From: Algoriphagus resistens
Lineage (GTDB): Bacteria > Bacteroidota > Bacteroidia > Cytophagales > Cyclobacteriaceae
Length of the DNA: 64,000 bases
NCBI RefSeq assembly: GCF_001442615.1
Contig: NZ_LMXN01000012.1
Location: 124,001 to 188,000 of the forward strand
Reading direction: 5' to 3'
The translations under genes were made by a program, and so were the position numbers. This document shows positions 42,308 through 50,761 of the stretch, in pieces (the stretch's first letter is position 1; each line of letters starts with the position of its first letter). The notes below the pieces were generated by a model. The model did not search any database. It saw nothing but the letters and a program-made list of their open reading frames with translations, and had not been told where the DNA came from.

Positions 42308-43693
42308 TTATGCAGCCTGTTCAAAACCCATTACCCCCAACATATTCAAAATCAAAAGAATGATAACAATAGGACAGATGTATTTAATGAAGAACATCCA
42401 GCCAGCTCGAAAAGGTCCTTTAAAACCAGGTGCGCCTGAAGCTAATTCGTCTGCAAAATCCGAAATTTTCGATGCCCAACCCGTGTACAAAGCCAGCATC
42501 AAACAGATAACAATCACAGCAAAGGTACCAAAGACAAAATCCATTATCCCGAAAAACCCTTCTAATCTGTTGCCAAAGAAATTGATATGAAGATCCGCAA
42601 AGAAAGTACCCGGAATCTGTGAAAGCGCAGAAGGTACGGAAAGTGCCATCGCCGCAATCCCTACAGACCAAGTTGCTTTCCTCCTATTCCATTTTCTATC
42701 ATCGATCAAGTAAGCCACGGGTACCTCCAGCATGGAGATAGTAGAAGTCAAAGCCGCTACCATCAGCAGGATAAAGAAAAGCCCTCCGACGATATTGCCA
42801 CCGGGCATGGCATCAAATACTTTTGGGAGCACATCGAAAACCAACGCCGGGCCAGCAGCAGGATCCTTGCCTGGAAGTAAGGCAAACAGGGCGGGGAAAA
42901 TCATCAAACCACCCAAAAGTGCTACTGAAGTATCCATTCCTGCTATCCAACCCGCTGATTGGACAATATTTGATTTTTTAGGTAGATAAGAACCAAAGGT
43001 GATCATCAAGCCCCACCCAACAGACATAGAGAAGAAAGCCTGACCTAGCGCCTGAAGAACTACAGCACCGTTTATTTTAGAAAAATCAGGTTTCAGATAA
43101 TATTCTATACCTGCAGATGCACCTTCCAATGTGACAGACCTACCTGCTATAAATATGATAATGATAAACAAAACAGGCATCAAAAACTTTGATGCCTTTT
43201 CTATTCCTCCTGACACACCTCCCAATACAATAAGGATAGTCATTAGTATAAATACAAAAGTCAATGGAATGACATACATAGGTGTCTTAACGAACACTGC
43301 AAAATCAATCGGAATGTTGATAATCTCGGTAAAAATATATCCAACTGTCCAACCTGCTATTACTGAATAGTAACTAAACACAAAAAAACAAACCATCACG
43401 CAAAGTACTCCCGCGCTCTGCCAGAAGCGATTTCCCCCCGTATCACGAATAGCTCCTATAGGGTTCTTTCCTGATTTTCTACCTAAGGCTATTTCATTAA
43501 ATAACAATGGTAAGGCAATCAACAACACACATAATATATATACAAATACGAAGGCTCCTCCTCCGTATTCACCGACCAGATATGGGAACCTCCAGATATT
43601 ACCCAAGCCCACAGCGGAGCCCGCCGCGGCCATGATAAAACCAACACTGGATCCCCATTGACCTCTTTGTTCGGTATCGTTGCTAACTGCCAT
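42308..43693 (-). CDS. Sodium-dependent neurotransmitter:sodium symporter (NSS) family transporter
   Basis: A 461-residue inner-membrane protein with 11 to 12 helices. The TM1 signature SSVGFIMAAAGSAVGLGNIWRFPYLVGEYGGGAF contains the Na/substrate site, and ALGQAFFSMSVGWGLMITFGSYL is TM6. Such LeuT-fold carriers import amino acids or related compounds with sodium. The specificity cannot be read from sequence. The gene is monocistronic with its own terminator. Confidence 0.93.
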   Translation of the reverse strand: MAVSNDTEQRGQWGSSVGFIMAAAGSAVGLGNIWRFPYLVGEYGGGAFVFVYILCVLLIALPLLFNEIALGRKSGKNPIGAIRDTGGNRFWQSAGVLCVMVCFFVFSYYSVIAGWTVGYIFTEIINIPIDFAVFVKTPMYVIPLTFVFILMTILIVLGGVSGGIEKASKFLMPVLFIIIIFIAGRSVTLEGASAGIEYYLKPDFSKINGAVVLQALGQAFFSMSVGWGLMITFGSYLPKKSNIVQSAGWIAGMDTSVALLGGLMIFPALFALLPGKDPAAGPALVFDVLPKVFDAMPGGNIVGGLFFILLMVAALTSTISMLEVPVAYLIDDRKWNRRKATWSVGIAAMALSVPSALSQIPGTFFADLHINFFGNRLEGFFGIMDFVFGTFAVIVICLMLALYTGWASKISDFADELASGAPGFKGPFRAGWMFFIKYICPIVIILLILNMLGVMGFEQAA

Positions 43694-43733
43694 AAATTAT
43701 TCTAAAGTTAAATAAGGGTGTATAAACTGCTTT

Positions 43734-44651
43734 TTAAGAGCTGGCTAAGATAATTTGTTTTGCCAAAATACCAATTGCCGCCTGGAAAGTTTTCGGCTCA
43801 AAACCAAGCTGTTCCCGCGCTTTATCGATAATAAAACCTGTTTTCAACGGCCTTTTGGCAGGCTGGGAAAAGGTACTGGAATCCGCCCGTTTGATTAATT
43901 CTTTGTTAAGTCCAAAATAATCCGCTGTGATAATCGCCATTTCATAGGCAGACAAAAAGTCTGACCCAGAAATATTAAATACGCCTTCAGCCCCTTTCTC
44001 TGCTATCAAAACACAACCTGCAGCGAGGTCTTCCGCGAGTGTGGGAGTACGGAATTGATCATCTACTACTTGGATTTCTTTACCAGCTTCCAATGAGGAT
44101 TTCACCCATAACACAATATTCGTACGGCTCATGTCATGAGCAATACCAAATACCAACACTGTTCTGGCAATTGACCATTTTGTCTTACTACTCATTACCA
44201 TCCGCTCGCCCTCGAGCTTCGTCTCTCCATAATAATTGACAGGTGAAGGCACGGCATTTTCATCCAGAGGACCTTCCTCCCCAGAGAAAATAAAGTCTGT
44301 GGACACGAATATAAAATGTGCGCCACAAGCTTCTGCCGCCTTCACCAAATAGGATGTCGCGTTTACATTTGCATCATAGCAAGCTTCCTGATTCAACTCG
44401 CATTGATCTACATGGGTCATTGCAGCACCGTGGATAATGATATCAGGCTGGATTTCTGCTAACACATTTTCCACTTCCTTCTCATTGGAAATATCCAAAG
44501 AAACATATTCAAAGCCTTTTCCGGGAAGCCTGCATGCTCCTCTCCCGCTGGCAATGACCAAAAACTCATCCTTCTCCAATAACTGAGAAACCAGCTTTTG
44601 CCCGAGCAATCCATTTGCTCCTGTGATAAAAATCTTCTTTCTATTCGACAT
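43734..44651 (-). CDS. RmlD-like NAD(P)-dependent sugar reductase
   Basis: A 305-residue extended SDR protein from the ATG at 44651 (MSNRKKIFITGANGLLGQKL). GANGLLG binds the nucleotide; VSTDFIFSGEEGPLDENAVPSPVNYYGETKLEGE holds the YxxxK catalytic pair (YYGETK). This matches the dTDP-4-dehydrorhamnose reductase (RmlD) fold, but no rml genes are nearby. A rhamnose role is therefore not established. The start overlaps the end of the cyclophilin gene by 11 bp. Confidence 0.85.
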   Translation of the reverse strand: MSNRKKIFITGANGLLGQKLVSQLLEKDEFLVIASGRGACRLPGKGFEYVSLDISNEKEVENVLAEIQPDIIIHGAAMTHVDQCELNQEACYDANVNATSYLVKAAEACGAHFIFVSTDFIFSGEEGPLDENAVPSPVNYYGETKLEGERMVMSSKTKWSIARTVLVFGIAHDMSRTNIVLWVKSSLEAGKEIQVVDDQFRTPTLAEDLAAGCVLIAEKGAEGVFNISGSDFLSAYEMAIITADYFGLNKELIKRADSSTFSQPAKRPLKTGFIIDKAREQLGFEPKTFQAAIGILAKQIILASS

Positions 44652-45483
44652 TTGGGTAGCTATAGTTATATTCCTTTTCAATTTTCTTCCTGGGCATTTT
44701 TTCCACAGTCACTTTCATATAAACCGGCTCAATAGGTCTATCCCGTTGAGTAGGTAGGTTTGAGATCACCTCGGCAACTTCCAAGCCTTGGATTACCTCT
44801 CCGAAAACCGTGTATTCCTTATCCAAGTGCGGTGTTCCTCCTACTGTGGTATAAGCTTCTAACTGCTCAGCGGTAAAATCCTTAGTCAGATTTATATTCA
44901 ATGATTTTTCCAATTCCTCTCTTTTGGAAAGAAGCATAGTAGTAAGACTATCGTATTTCTGCTCATTATATAGTCTGATGTACTGATTTTTCAACTCTTC
45001 CTGACTTCCCAACTCGATATACTTCATAAAAGCCTTTTGAAGCTGCTCCATATCCGTAGTCAACTCTAATTCATTGTACACTTTGCCCAGGACAATATAA
45101 AACTGGGAACCATTCGATCTTCTCTCCGGGTTGATGCTATCTCCCTGTCTGGCCGCGGCAATCATTCCCTTTTTATGGTAATGAGTAGGTCTGATTTCAG
45201 CAGGCAAGGTAGGCCATTCCTGGGCAGGTAACTTCTCCTTAGTGAACACATCCCCTCCCTGGACCATAAAATCTTTGATCACCCGCTGAAATTCGGTGGA
45301 ATCAAATCTTCCCTCTTCTGCCAATTTAATGAAATTTGATTTGTGGGCCGGAGTATCGTCAAATAACACTGCCACGATATTTCCATGACTTGTCTCTATG
45401 GTAATCAGGTAATCTTTCTCTGCTGCACAGGCAAATGAGCTTGCGCAAAGAAAAATAAAAAGTAGACTTCTAAGACTTCTCAT
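44641..45483 (-). CDS. Cyclophilin-type peptidyl-prolyl isomerase lipoprotein
   Basis: A 280-residue lipoprotein (SSFAC, Cys19). The cyclophilin core is visible: ETSHGNIVAVLFDDTPAHKSNFIKLAEEGRFDSTEFQRVIKDFMVQGGD and NGSQFYIVLGK, then GGTPHLDKEYTVFGEVIQGLEV. Between these halves about 60-70 residues of charged helix are inserted (LTTDMEQLQKAFMKYIELG... to SLNINLTKDF). It should fold envelope proteins in the periplasm. Its start overlaps the hemC stop by ATGA. Confidence 0.92.
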   Translation of the reverse strand: MRSLRSLLFIFLCASSFACAAEKDYLITIETSHGNIVAVLFDDTPAHKSNFIKLAEEGRFDSTEFQRVIKDFMVQGGDVFTKEKLPAQEWPTLPAEIRPTHYHKKGMIAAARQGDSINPERRSNGSQFYIVLGKVYNELELTTDMEQLQKAFMKYIELGSQEELKNQYIRLYNEQKYDSLTTMLLSKREELEKSLNINLTKDFTAEQLEAYTTVGGTPHLDKEYTVFGEVIQGLEVAEVISNLPTQRDRPIEPVYMKVTVEKMPRKKIEKEYNYSYPNVE

Positions 45484-46409
45484 TTATTCAAGGTTGTTTT
45501 GATTTGATCCAATATTACTTTTCCGCCTGCAGCAAAAACCTTATCAGCAAGCGCTAGTCCCAGTTTTTCGGGCTGATCTGTATTTCCTTCCACCACAATT
45601 GAGATGCGTTCCTTTCCATCCAAACTCACTATTCCACCTTTCAGGCTAAGCTGATTCCCCGTGAAATAGGCCAACGCAAAAACCGGAATACTACATCCTC
45701 CCTCAAGTACCCTAAGGTATGCGCGCTCGGCACGTAGCCTCAACGAAGTTTCATGATGATTACAGGCTGCCGTGATTTTAGATTTCAGATCCGGGTCTAG
45801 ATTTTTCGATACTTCTATTGCCACTGATCCCTGCCCCACTGCGGGAGTGAATTCATCCAAATCCAGTTCTGAAACAATCATATGGTCATATTCCATCCGG
45901 TGTGTTCCCGCGTAGGCAAGCAATAATCCGTCGCAAAGCCCTTCTTCCATCTTGCGGATCCGGGTTTGCAGATTTCCACGAACTTCTACTGTTTTCACAT
46001 GTGGGTAAAAATGCTTTAACGTCGAAACCCTACGGGTAGAGGAGGTGCCTAGAACGATGTTATTTTTCAGTGAAATGGATTTATCATGCGAGACAATCAC
46101 ATCATTTTCTTTTTCACGCTCGGTAAATGCAATGATTTCAAAGCCTTCCGGCAAATTGGACTGCATGTCTTTAGCACTGTGAACAGCGATATCTATCCTT
46201 CCATCCAACAATTGATCTTCCAATTCTTGGGTAAAAACCCCTTTGCTACCAATTTTGGCTATGGAGACATCCAGGATTTGATCGCCTTTGGTATCAATGG
46301 TAATGACCTCCGTTTCAAGGCCTGCTTTTTTCAAAAGATCCTCCACATGAAGCGCCTGCCAAAGCGCTAATTTACTTCCCCTTGTACCTATTTTTACTGC
46401 TTGACTCAT
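45480..46409 (-). CDS. hemC: Porphobilinogen deaminase (hydroxymethylbilane synthase)
   Basis: A 309-residue cytoplasmic heme-pathway enzyme that joins four porphobilinogen units. IGTRGSKLALWQA, IDIAVHSAKD (catalytic Asp81), GTSSTRRVSTLKHF, GNLQTRIRKME, and LEGGCSIP with Cys239 holding the dipyrromethane cofactor are all canonical. It overlaps the rimK gene upstream and the cyclophilin gene downstream (both ATGA), so all three are translated from one mRNA. Confidence 0.97.
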   Translation of the reverse strand: MSQAVKIGTRGSKLALWQALHVEDLLKKAGLETEVITIDTKGDQILDVSIAKIGSKGVFTQELEDQLLDGRIDIAVHSAKDMQSNLPEGFEIIAFTEREKENDVIVSHDKSISLKNNIVLGTSSTRRVSTLKHFYPHVKTVEVRGNLQTRIRKMEEGLCDGLLLAYAGTHRMEYDHMIVSELDLDEFTPAVGQGSVAIEVSKNLDPDLKSKITAACNHHETSLRLRAERAYLRVLEGGCSIPVFALAYFTGNQLSLKGGIVSLDGKERISIVVEGNTDQPEKLGLALADKVFAAGGKVILDQIKTTLNK

Positions 46410-47311
46410 TGACTCGATATTTTCATAGGGCGTTTATTCACTCCTTCTTCTATAAATTTCACAATTGCGGCTGCAATATCTATTCCTGTGGCTTTCTCTA
46501 TACCCTCCAGGCCTGGCGAGCTGTTTACTTCCAAAATCAATGGTCCTCTTGCGGATTGAAGCATATCCACACCAGCGACATCCAATCCAAGTGCTTTTGC
46601 AGCACCAAGGGCAGCCTGTTTTTCTGCCCTGCTTAGCTTGATGATAGTTGCTTTCCCTCCACGATGAAGATTAGAGCGGAATTCTCCCTCCGCTCCTTGA
46701 CGTTTCATCGCTCCAACTACTTTCCCATTCACGATGAACGCACGGATATCTGCCCCTTTCGCCTCTTTGATGAATTCCTGAACAATAATTCTTGCTTTCA
46801 GACCGTGAAAAGCCTCAATCACCGATTGGCTGGCTTTCTTAGTTTCAGCCAAAACCACCCCCAGACCTTGGGTCCCTTCGAGCAATTTGATGATCAGCGG
46901 TGCACCGCCTACATGCTCAATGATTTGCTTTTCCCCGCCTTTGGAAAAATTGGTAAATGCGGTTTTTGGCATTCCCAGTCCGGCGCTGGAAAGGATTTGT
47001 AAACTTCTAAGCTTGTCTCTACTCCTCACAATCGCCTGAGAATGTACCGCCGAAAAAGCACCCATCAGCTCAAACTGACGCACTACTGCGGTGCCATAAA
47101 AGGTTACCGAGGCACCGATTCTGGGTATAATCGCATCTACATCTGTAAGCTTTTCACCCTTGTAAATAATAGAAGGCCCATCCTGCTCAATGATAAGGTC
47201 GCAGATACTGTGATTCACAATTAGCGCTTCATGTCCCGCCTTTAGAATCGCTTCAAAAAGCCTTTTGGTAGAATACAAATTTGGGTTCCTCGAAAGGATT
47301 GCAATTTTCAT
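46406..47311 (-). CDS. rimK: RimK-type ATP-grasp ligase
   Basis: A 301-residue ATP-grasp enzyme from the ATG at 47311 (MKIAILSRNPNLYSTKRL). IPRIGASVTFYGTAVVRQFE, PLIIKLLEGTQGLGV, QEFIKEAKGADIRAFIVNGKVVGAMKRQ and PLILEVNSSPGLEGIEK are family hallmarks. E. coli RimK adds glutamates to the C-terminus of ribosomal protein S6. A retropepsin-like RimB gene follows in the same direction, supporting this assignment. Confidence 0.92.
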   Translation of the reverse strand: MKIAILSRNPNLYSTKRLFEAILKAGHEALIVNHSICDLIIEQDGPSIIYKGEKLTDVDAIIPRIGASVTFYGTAVVRQFELMGAFSAVHSQAIVRSRDKLRSLQILSSAGLGMPKTAFTNFSKGGEKQIIEHVGGAPLIIKLLEGTQGLGVVLAETKKASQSVIEAFHGLKARIIVQEFIKEAKGADIRAFIVNGKVVGAMKRQGAEGEFRSNLHRGGKATIIKLSRAEKQAALGAAKALGLDVAGVDMLQSARGPLILEVNSSPGLEGIEKATGIDIAAAIVKFIEEGVNKRPMKISSQ

Positions 47312-47374
47312 AAGAAAATTTTTAGAGGGTTTGAGCCAATTATATGACTCCAAGGTGAATAATCAGTAGTTAGC

Positions 47375-47812
47375 TTATTTCTTTCTGTATTGCCTGGCTA
47401 AATTGACTTTGCATACGTCTACAAGAAAACGATTTCTAAGGATTTTCCGACCGAGGAGAATAGCATTTCTCATGCTCGACCTATCCGAGAGCGTAAACTC
47501 TGCTAAATAGCTTTCACCGGCAAGCTCAAAGGTAGTCTCGATCAAGTAGCGAACCTCAGTATGACCGAATGAATTTTTCACTTTTTTCTCTCTGAATTGC
47601 CTAAAGGTAACCACTTCACCTGTGAATGATTTATGTCCGGAAAGTAGGGGCTGGAATTTTAAAACACGCTTTCCTTCCTCTTCTATTACTTCCAGGTTCT
47701 CGGCATGAATGCTACTTGTATAGGCTCCAGTGTCCACTTTGGCCCACACTAAATTCAATCCTAATTCGGGGAGTGATATTTTCTCTTTCCTCCCGATTAT
47801 TTTTTGTTCCAT
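47375..47812 (-). CDS. RimB-like retropepsin-type aspartic peptidase
   Basis: A 145-residue protein of the ATP-dependent zinc protease family (PF05618), now considered a retropepsin-like aspartic peptidase. The active-site motif is DTGAYTSSIHA (Asp27) and the C-terminal loop NAILLGRKILRNRFLVD. In Pseudomonas, RimB works with RimK in adding and trimming glutamates on S6. Here it is just upstream of rimK (63 bp apart), and the same role is inferred. Confidence 0.88.
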   Translation of the reverse strand: MEQKIIGRKEKISLPELGLNLVWAKVDTGAYTSSIHAENLEVIEEEGKRVLKFQPLLSGHKSFTGEVVTFRQFREKKVKNSFGHTEVRYLIETTFELAGESYLAEFTLSDRSSMRNAILLGRKILRNRFLVDVCKVNLARQYRKK

Positions 47813-47813
47813 A

Positions 47814-48950
47814 TCAGCTGATTTTCGCCATCAACCTGGTCACATTCATAGACAGATCGGTGAAGATGAACTTCGCATTCCCGTTTCTTTCCAGATGATA
47901 ATGCGCCCTATTGAAATCTCCGTAAAGTTTGCCCACATGCTCTTCCTTCAGGATTTTTCCGCTTATATTATTTACGAAGGTGCGATCTTCGTTGTGCGTA
48001 CGCAGCAGCTGATCCAAGTCCGCATTCTTTAACAATATCTCCCGCAGCACATTCAAACCTGTCAATACAAGTGATTTTTGGGCTTCTTTATCAGCTTTGT
48101 GAAAATCATCTGCCAGTCCAAAAATACTTTTAAAGTCTGCTTTGTAACAGGACAAAAACCACTCCCTTATTTTCTTCACCTGCAGATCTTCCACCTGATC
48201 CACGAGTCTATAAGCTTCGCGGAGATTCCCGTCTGCCAGCATGGCTATCTGATCGGCTGACACCTCCTCACAGAGCCCTTTTGCGACAAGATGGTTTTTC
48301 ACTTCTTCATCCGTAAAACCACGAATGGTTACTTTCTGCGTCCTTGAAAGTATCGTAGTCAGCAACTGATCAGCATGTCCTGTGACCAATATAAAAAGCG
48401 TCTTGGGCTGTGGTTCTTCGAGGATCTTCAGCAGCGCATTTGCCGCCGAGGAGTGCAAAAATTCCGGCGCCCAGATCATCATTATCTTGTAGCCCCCTTC
48501 GAAAGACATCAGAGAAAGCGCCTGAATTATTTTGCGGGCTGCCCCTTTGGATATATTGAGTTGTTTCTTCTCAAAATTATTGAAGTAAATAAAATCGTGC
48601 ACATTCCCGTAAGGTTGCTGGGTAGCAAACTTGCGCCAGTTGGTCAGCAGATCAACTTTTTCATCATCATCCTTATCGTCCTCCTTGGTGGTGGCGATGG
48701 TAGGAAAGGCAAAATTCAGATCCGGCAAAACCAATCTGCTCATACGCTGACACGAGGCACAGGTACCACAGGAATCCGTAGCACCAGGATTTTCGCAGTA
48801 CAGATAAGTGCACAGCGCCAAAGCCATGGTCAGATTAGCCGAACCTTCTGGTCCATGAAATAATAGTGCGTGCGCCAAATGATTGTTTTTGACGGCATTG
48901 ATCAGGTTTTCTTTGGTCTCGGGAAGCCCCGGAATATCTGCGAATTGCAT
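47814..48950 (-). CDS. holB: DNA polymerase III, delta-prime-like subunit
   Basis: A 378-residue clamp-loader subunit. LFHGPEGSANLTMALAL is the P-loop region with the canonical GKT lost (Asn in place of Lys), as expected for delta-prime, which does not bind ATP. A four-Cys zinc module (CENPGATDSCGTCASC) and the SSAANALLKILEEPQPKTLFILVT sensor motif follow. It is next to the rimB gene, which starts one base after its stop. Confidence 0.9.
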   Translation of the reverse strand: MQFADIPGLPETKENLINAVKNNHLAHALLFHGPEGSANLTMALALCTYLYCENPGATDSCGTCASCQRMSRLVLPDLNFAFPTIATTKEDDKDDDEKVDLLTNWRKFATQQPYGNVHDFIYFNNFEKKQLNISKGAARKIIQALSLMSFEGGYKIMMIWAPEFLHSSAANALLKILEEPQPKTLFILVTGHADQLLTTILSRTQKVTIRGFTDEEVKNHLVAKGLCEEVSADQIAMLADGNLREAYRLVDQVEDLQVKKIREWFLSCYKADFKSIFGLADDFHKADKEAQKSLVLTGLNVLREILLKNADLDQLLRTHNEDRTFVNNISGKILKEEHVGKLYGDFNRAHYHLERNGNAKFIFTDLSMNVTRLMAKIS

Positions 48951-48961
48951 GGCTCAATAAA

Positions 48962-50158
48962 TCAGGATGTGGTTTCCCAAATTCTATAGTTTTTGGAAAT
49001 TTCGAAAACCATATGATAGATTTCTAGATCTTCGGAACTCAATTCAATCCCTCTTCTTCCCAATACAGCCTTAGCTGTCTCTAGAAATTTTGGAAACAAA
49101 AAGGTAGATAATCCTTCCCCTCCACCCCAGGAAAAGGAAGGAATAAATTTGCGTGGAAATCCGGATCCAAAGACATTTGCCCCTACTCCTGCCACTGTTC
49201 CTGTGTTGAACATCGTGTTTATTGCACATTTGGAGTGGTCCCCCATCATTAACCCACAGAACTGTAAACCTGTATTGGTATAATTGCCTGCAGTGTAGTC
49301 CCAAAGTTTAACTGAAGAATAATTGTTTTTCAGATTACTGGTATTTGTATCAGCCCCCATGTTACACCATTCGCCGATCACAGAATTACCCAAAAAACCA
49401 TCATGCCCTTTGTTGCTATAGCCAAATATCACTGAGTTGGACACTTCACCACCAACTTTGGAATGCGGGCCGATGGTAGTGTCCCCTTTTATTTTTGCAC
49501 CCATGTTTACCGTAGCACTTTCACATAGCGCAAATGGACCACGTATCAACGCTCCTTCTTGGATTTCCGTATTTTTACCTATGTAAATCGGGCCATTATC
49601 CGCATTCAAAACTGATGCTCTGATTATAGCACCTTCTTCGATAAAAATTTTATCGGGAGAGTAAAGCGCAGTATGGGCATCTTTAATTCTGACTGATTTT
49701 CTACCTTGGGTAATTAAATCAAAATCCTTTCTGATTTCAATCCCATTGAATTGGAAGATATTCCACGTCTTCAAGAGAAGTAGCGGTTCAGAATCCATTT
49801 GGATAATTTCTTTGTCTTTCACCGAAGCTAGATTTTTTTCCGTCTCACCGATATAAGAGGCTATTAAAATCTTTCCAAAATACAATGCTTGGTCAGCGGA
49901 AAGAGACTTCAACAAGCTTAAGCTATTGCTATCCGGAAGCCAGGCTCCATTTATTGCCAGTGCGTTACCGGCTTTGCGGGGAAATTTTTTCTGAAGGTAA
50001 TCTTGTGTAAGAAATGACACAGAGCCCCCTGAGATCTTTTCCCATTTTTCAGAGATTTTCAGAATCCCCACACGGATGTCCGCCACTGGTCTGGTAAAAG
50101 TAAAAGGAAGTAATGATCCGCGGATGGCGGGATCATCAAATAACAAAATTGAGTCCAT
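48962..50158 (-). CDS. GlmU-like sugar-nucleotide transferase family protein
   Basis: A 399-residue protein from the ATG at 50158 (MDSILLFDDPAIRGSLLPFTFTRPVADIRVG). The N-terminal part resembles a nucleotidyltransferase without the full GlmU signature. The second half is a left-handed beta-helix of hexapeptide repeats (IYIGKNTEIQEGALIRGPFALC, IGPHSKVGGEVSNSVIFGYSNKGHDGFLGNSVIGEWCNMGADTNTSN). It is the GlmU-family protein common in Bacteroidota. A role in sugar-nucleotide synthesis is likely, with the exact product unknown. Confidence 0.88.
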   Translation of the reverse strand: MDSILLFDDPAIRGSLLPFTFTRPVADIRVGILKISEKWEKISGGSVSFLTQDYLQKKFPRKAGNALAINGAWLPDSNSLSLLKSLSADQALYFGKILIASYIGETEKNLASVKDKEIIQMDSEPLLLLKTWNIFQFNGIEIRKDFDLITQGRKSVRIKDAHTALYSPDKIFIEEGAIIRASVLNADNGPIYIGKNTEIQEGALIRGPFALCESATVNMGAKIKGDTTIGPHSKVGGEVSNSVIFGYSNKGHDGFLGNSVIGEWCNMGADTNTSNLKNNYSSVKLWDYTAGNYTNTGLQFCGLMMGDHSKCAINTMFNTGTVAGVGANVFGSGFPRKFIPSFSWGGGEGLSTFLFPKFLETAKAVLGRRGIELSSEDLEIYHMVFEISKNYRIWETTS

Positions 50159-50174
50159 GAGGCAAAAATAAAAA

Positions 50175-50204
50175 AGTCTCCCGGAATCCATGCTCCGGGA
50201 GACT
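50175..50204 (-). terminator. Terminator of rpmE2
   Basis: AGTCTCCCGGA / TCCGGGAGACT stem with an 8-nt loop; on the minus strand it is followed by TTTTT. It separates rpmE2 from the GlmU-like gene. Confidence 0.88.
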
Positions 50205-50227
50205 CTTTAGCCTGAGATAAGAGAGAA

Positions 50228-50476
50228 TTACTTCTTCTGAGCGTATCTTCTGTTGAATTTCTCAACACGACCCGCAGTATCAAGCATCATTTTCTTACCA
50301 GTGTAGAACGGGTGAGATTGAGAGCTCACTTCCACCTTGAATAAAGGATATTCGTTACCATCTTCCCAAGTGATAGTTTCGCTTGTTTCGATAGTTGATT
50401 TAGTAAGAAATTTAAACTCGCTAGAAGTGTCGTAGAAAACGACGTCTCTGTAGTTTGGATGGATATCAGCTTTCAT
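50228..50476 (-). CDS. rpmE2: 50S ribosomal protein L31, type B
   Basis: An 82-residue ribosomal protein: KADIHPNYRDVVFYDTSSEFKFLTKST, SSQSHPFYTGKKMMLDTAGRVEKFNRRY. The CxxC zinc site of type A is absent, which defines the B form. In many bacteria this form is used under zinc limitation. The gene has its own promoter and terminator. Confidence 0.97.
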   Translation of the reverse strand: MKADIHPNYRDVVFYDTSSEFKFLTKSTIETSETITWEDGNEYPLFKVEVSSQSHPFYTGKKMMLDTAGRVEKFNRRYAQKK

Positions 50477-50515
50477 ATTATTGCTAGTTATAGAGTACCT
50501 CTTTCAAATGAGGCA

Positions 50516-50547
50516 CAAAGTTACCCTTTTTCAGAAAATCCACCAAA
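50516..50547 (-). promoter_or_regulatory. Promoter of rpmE2
   Basis: On the minus strand TTTG (50544-50547), 20-bp spacer, TAACTTTG (50516-50523): an exact match to the Bacteroidota -33/-7 consensus, 40 bp before the start codon. Confidence 0.75.
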
Positions 50548-50761
50548 TCTTTGTCAAGTATTTCTGAGTCAATTGATCAAAAGGATATAAAAAGTGGTTT
50601 TAGAATCACAAATGAAGAGTTTTTGATCTTAAAATAAAAGACTACTCAAGTCCATTTCTAATGTATATAGAAAGACTCTCATCTTCCAATGGACAAATAG
50701 CCCTAGCCTCAAACATCTAAAACAGTATTTCAATCTCATGAATGTTTTTTAGATTTAGCCG

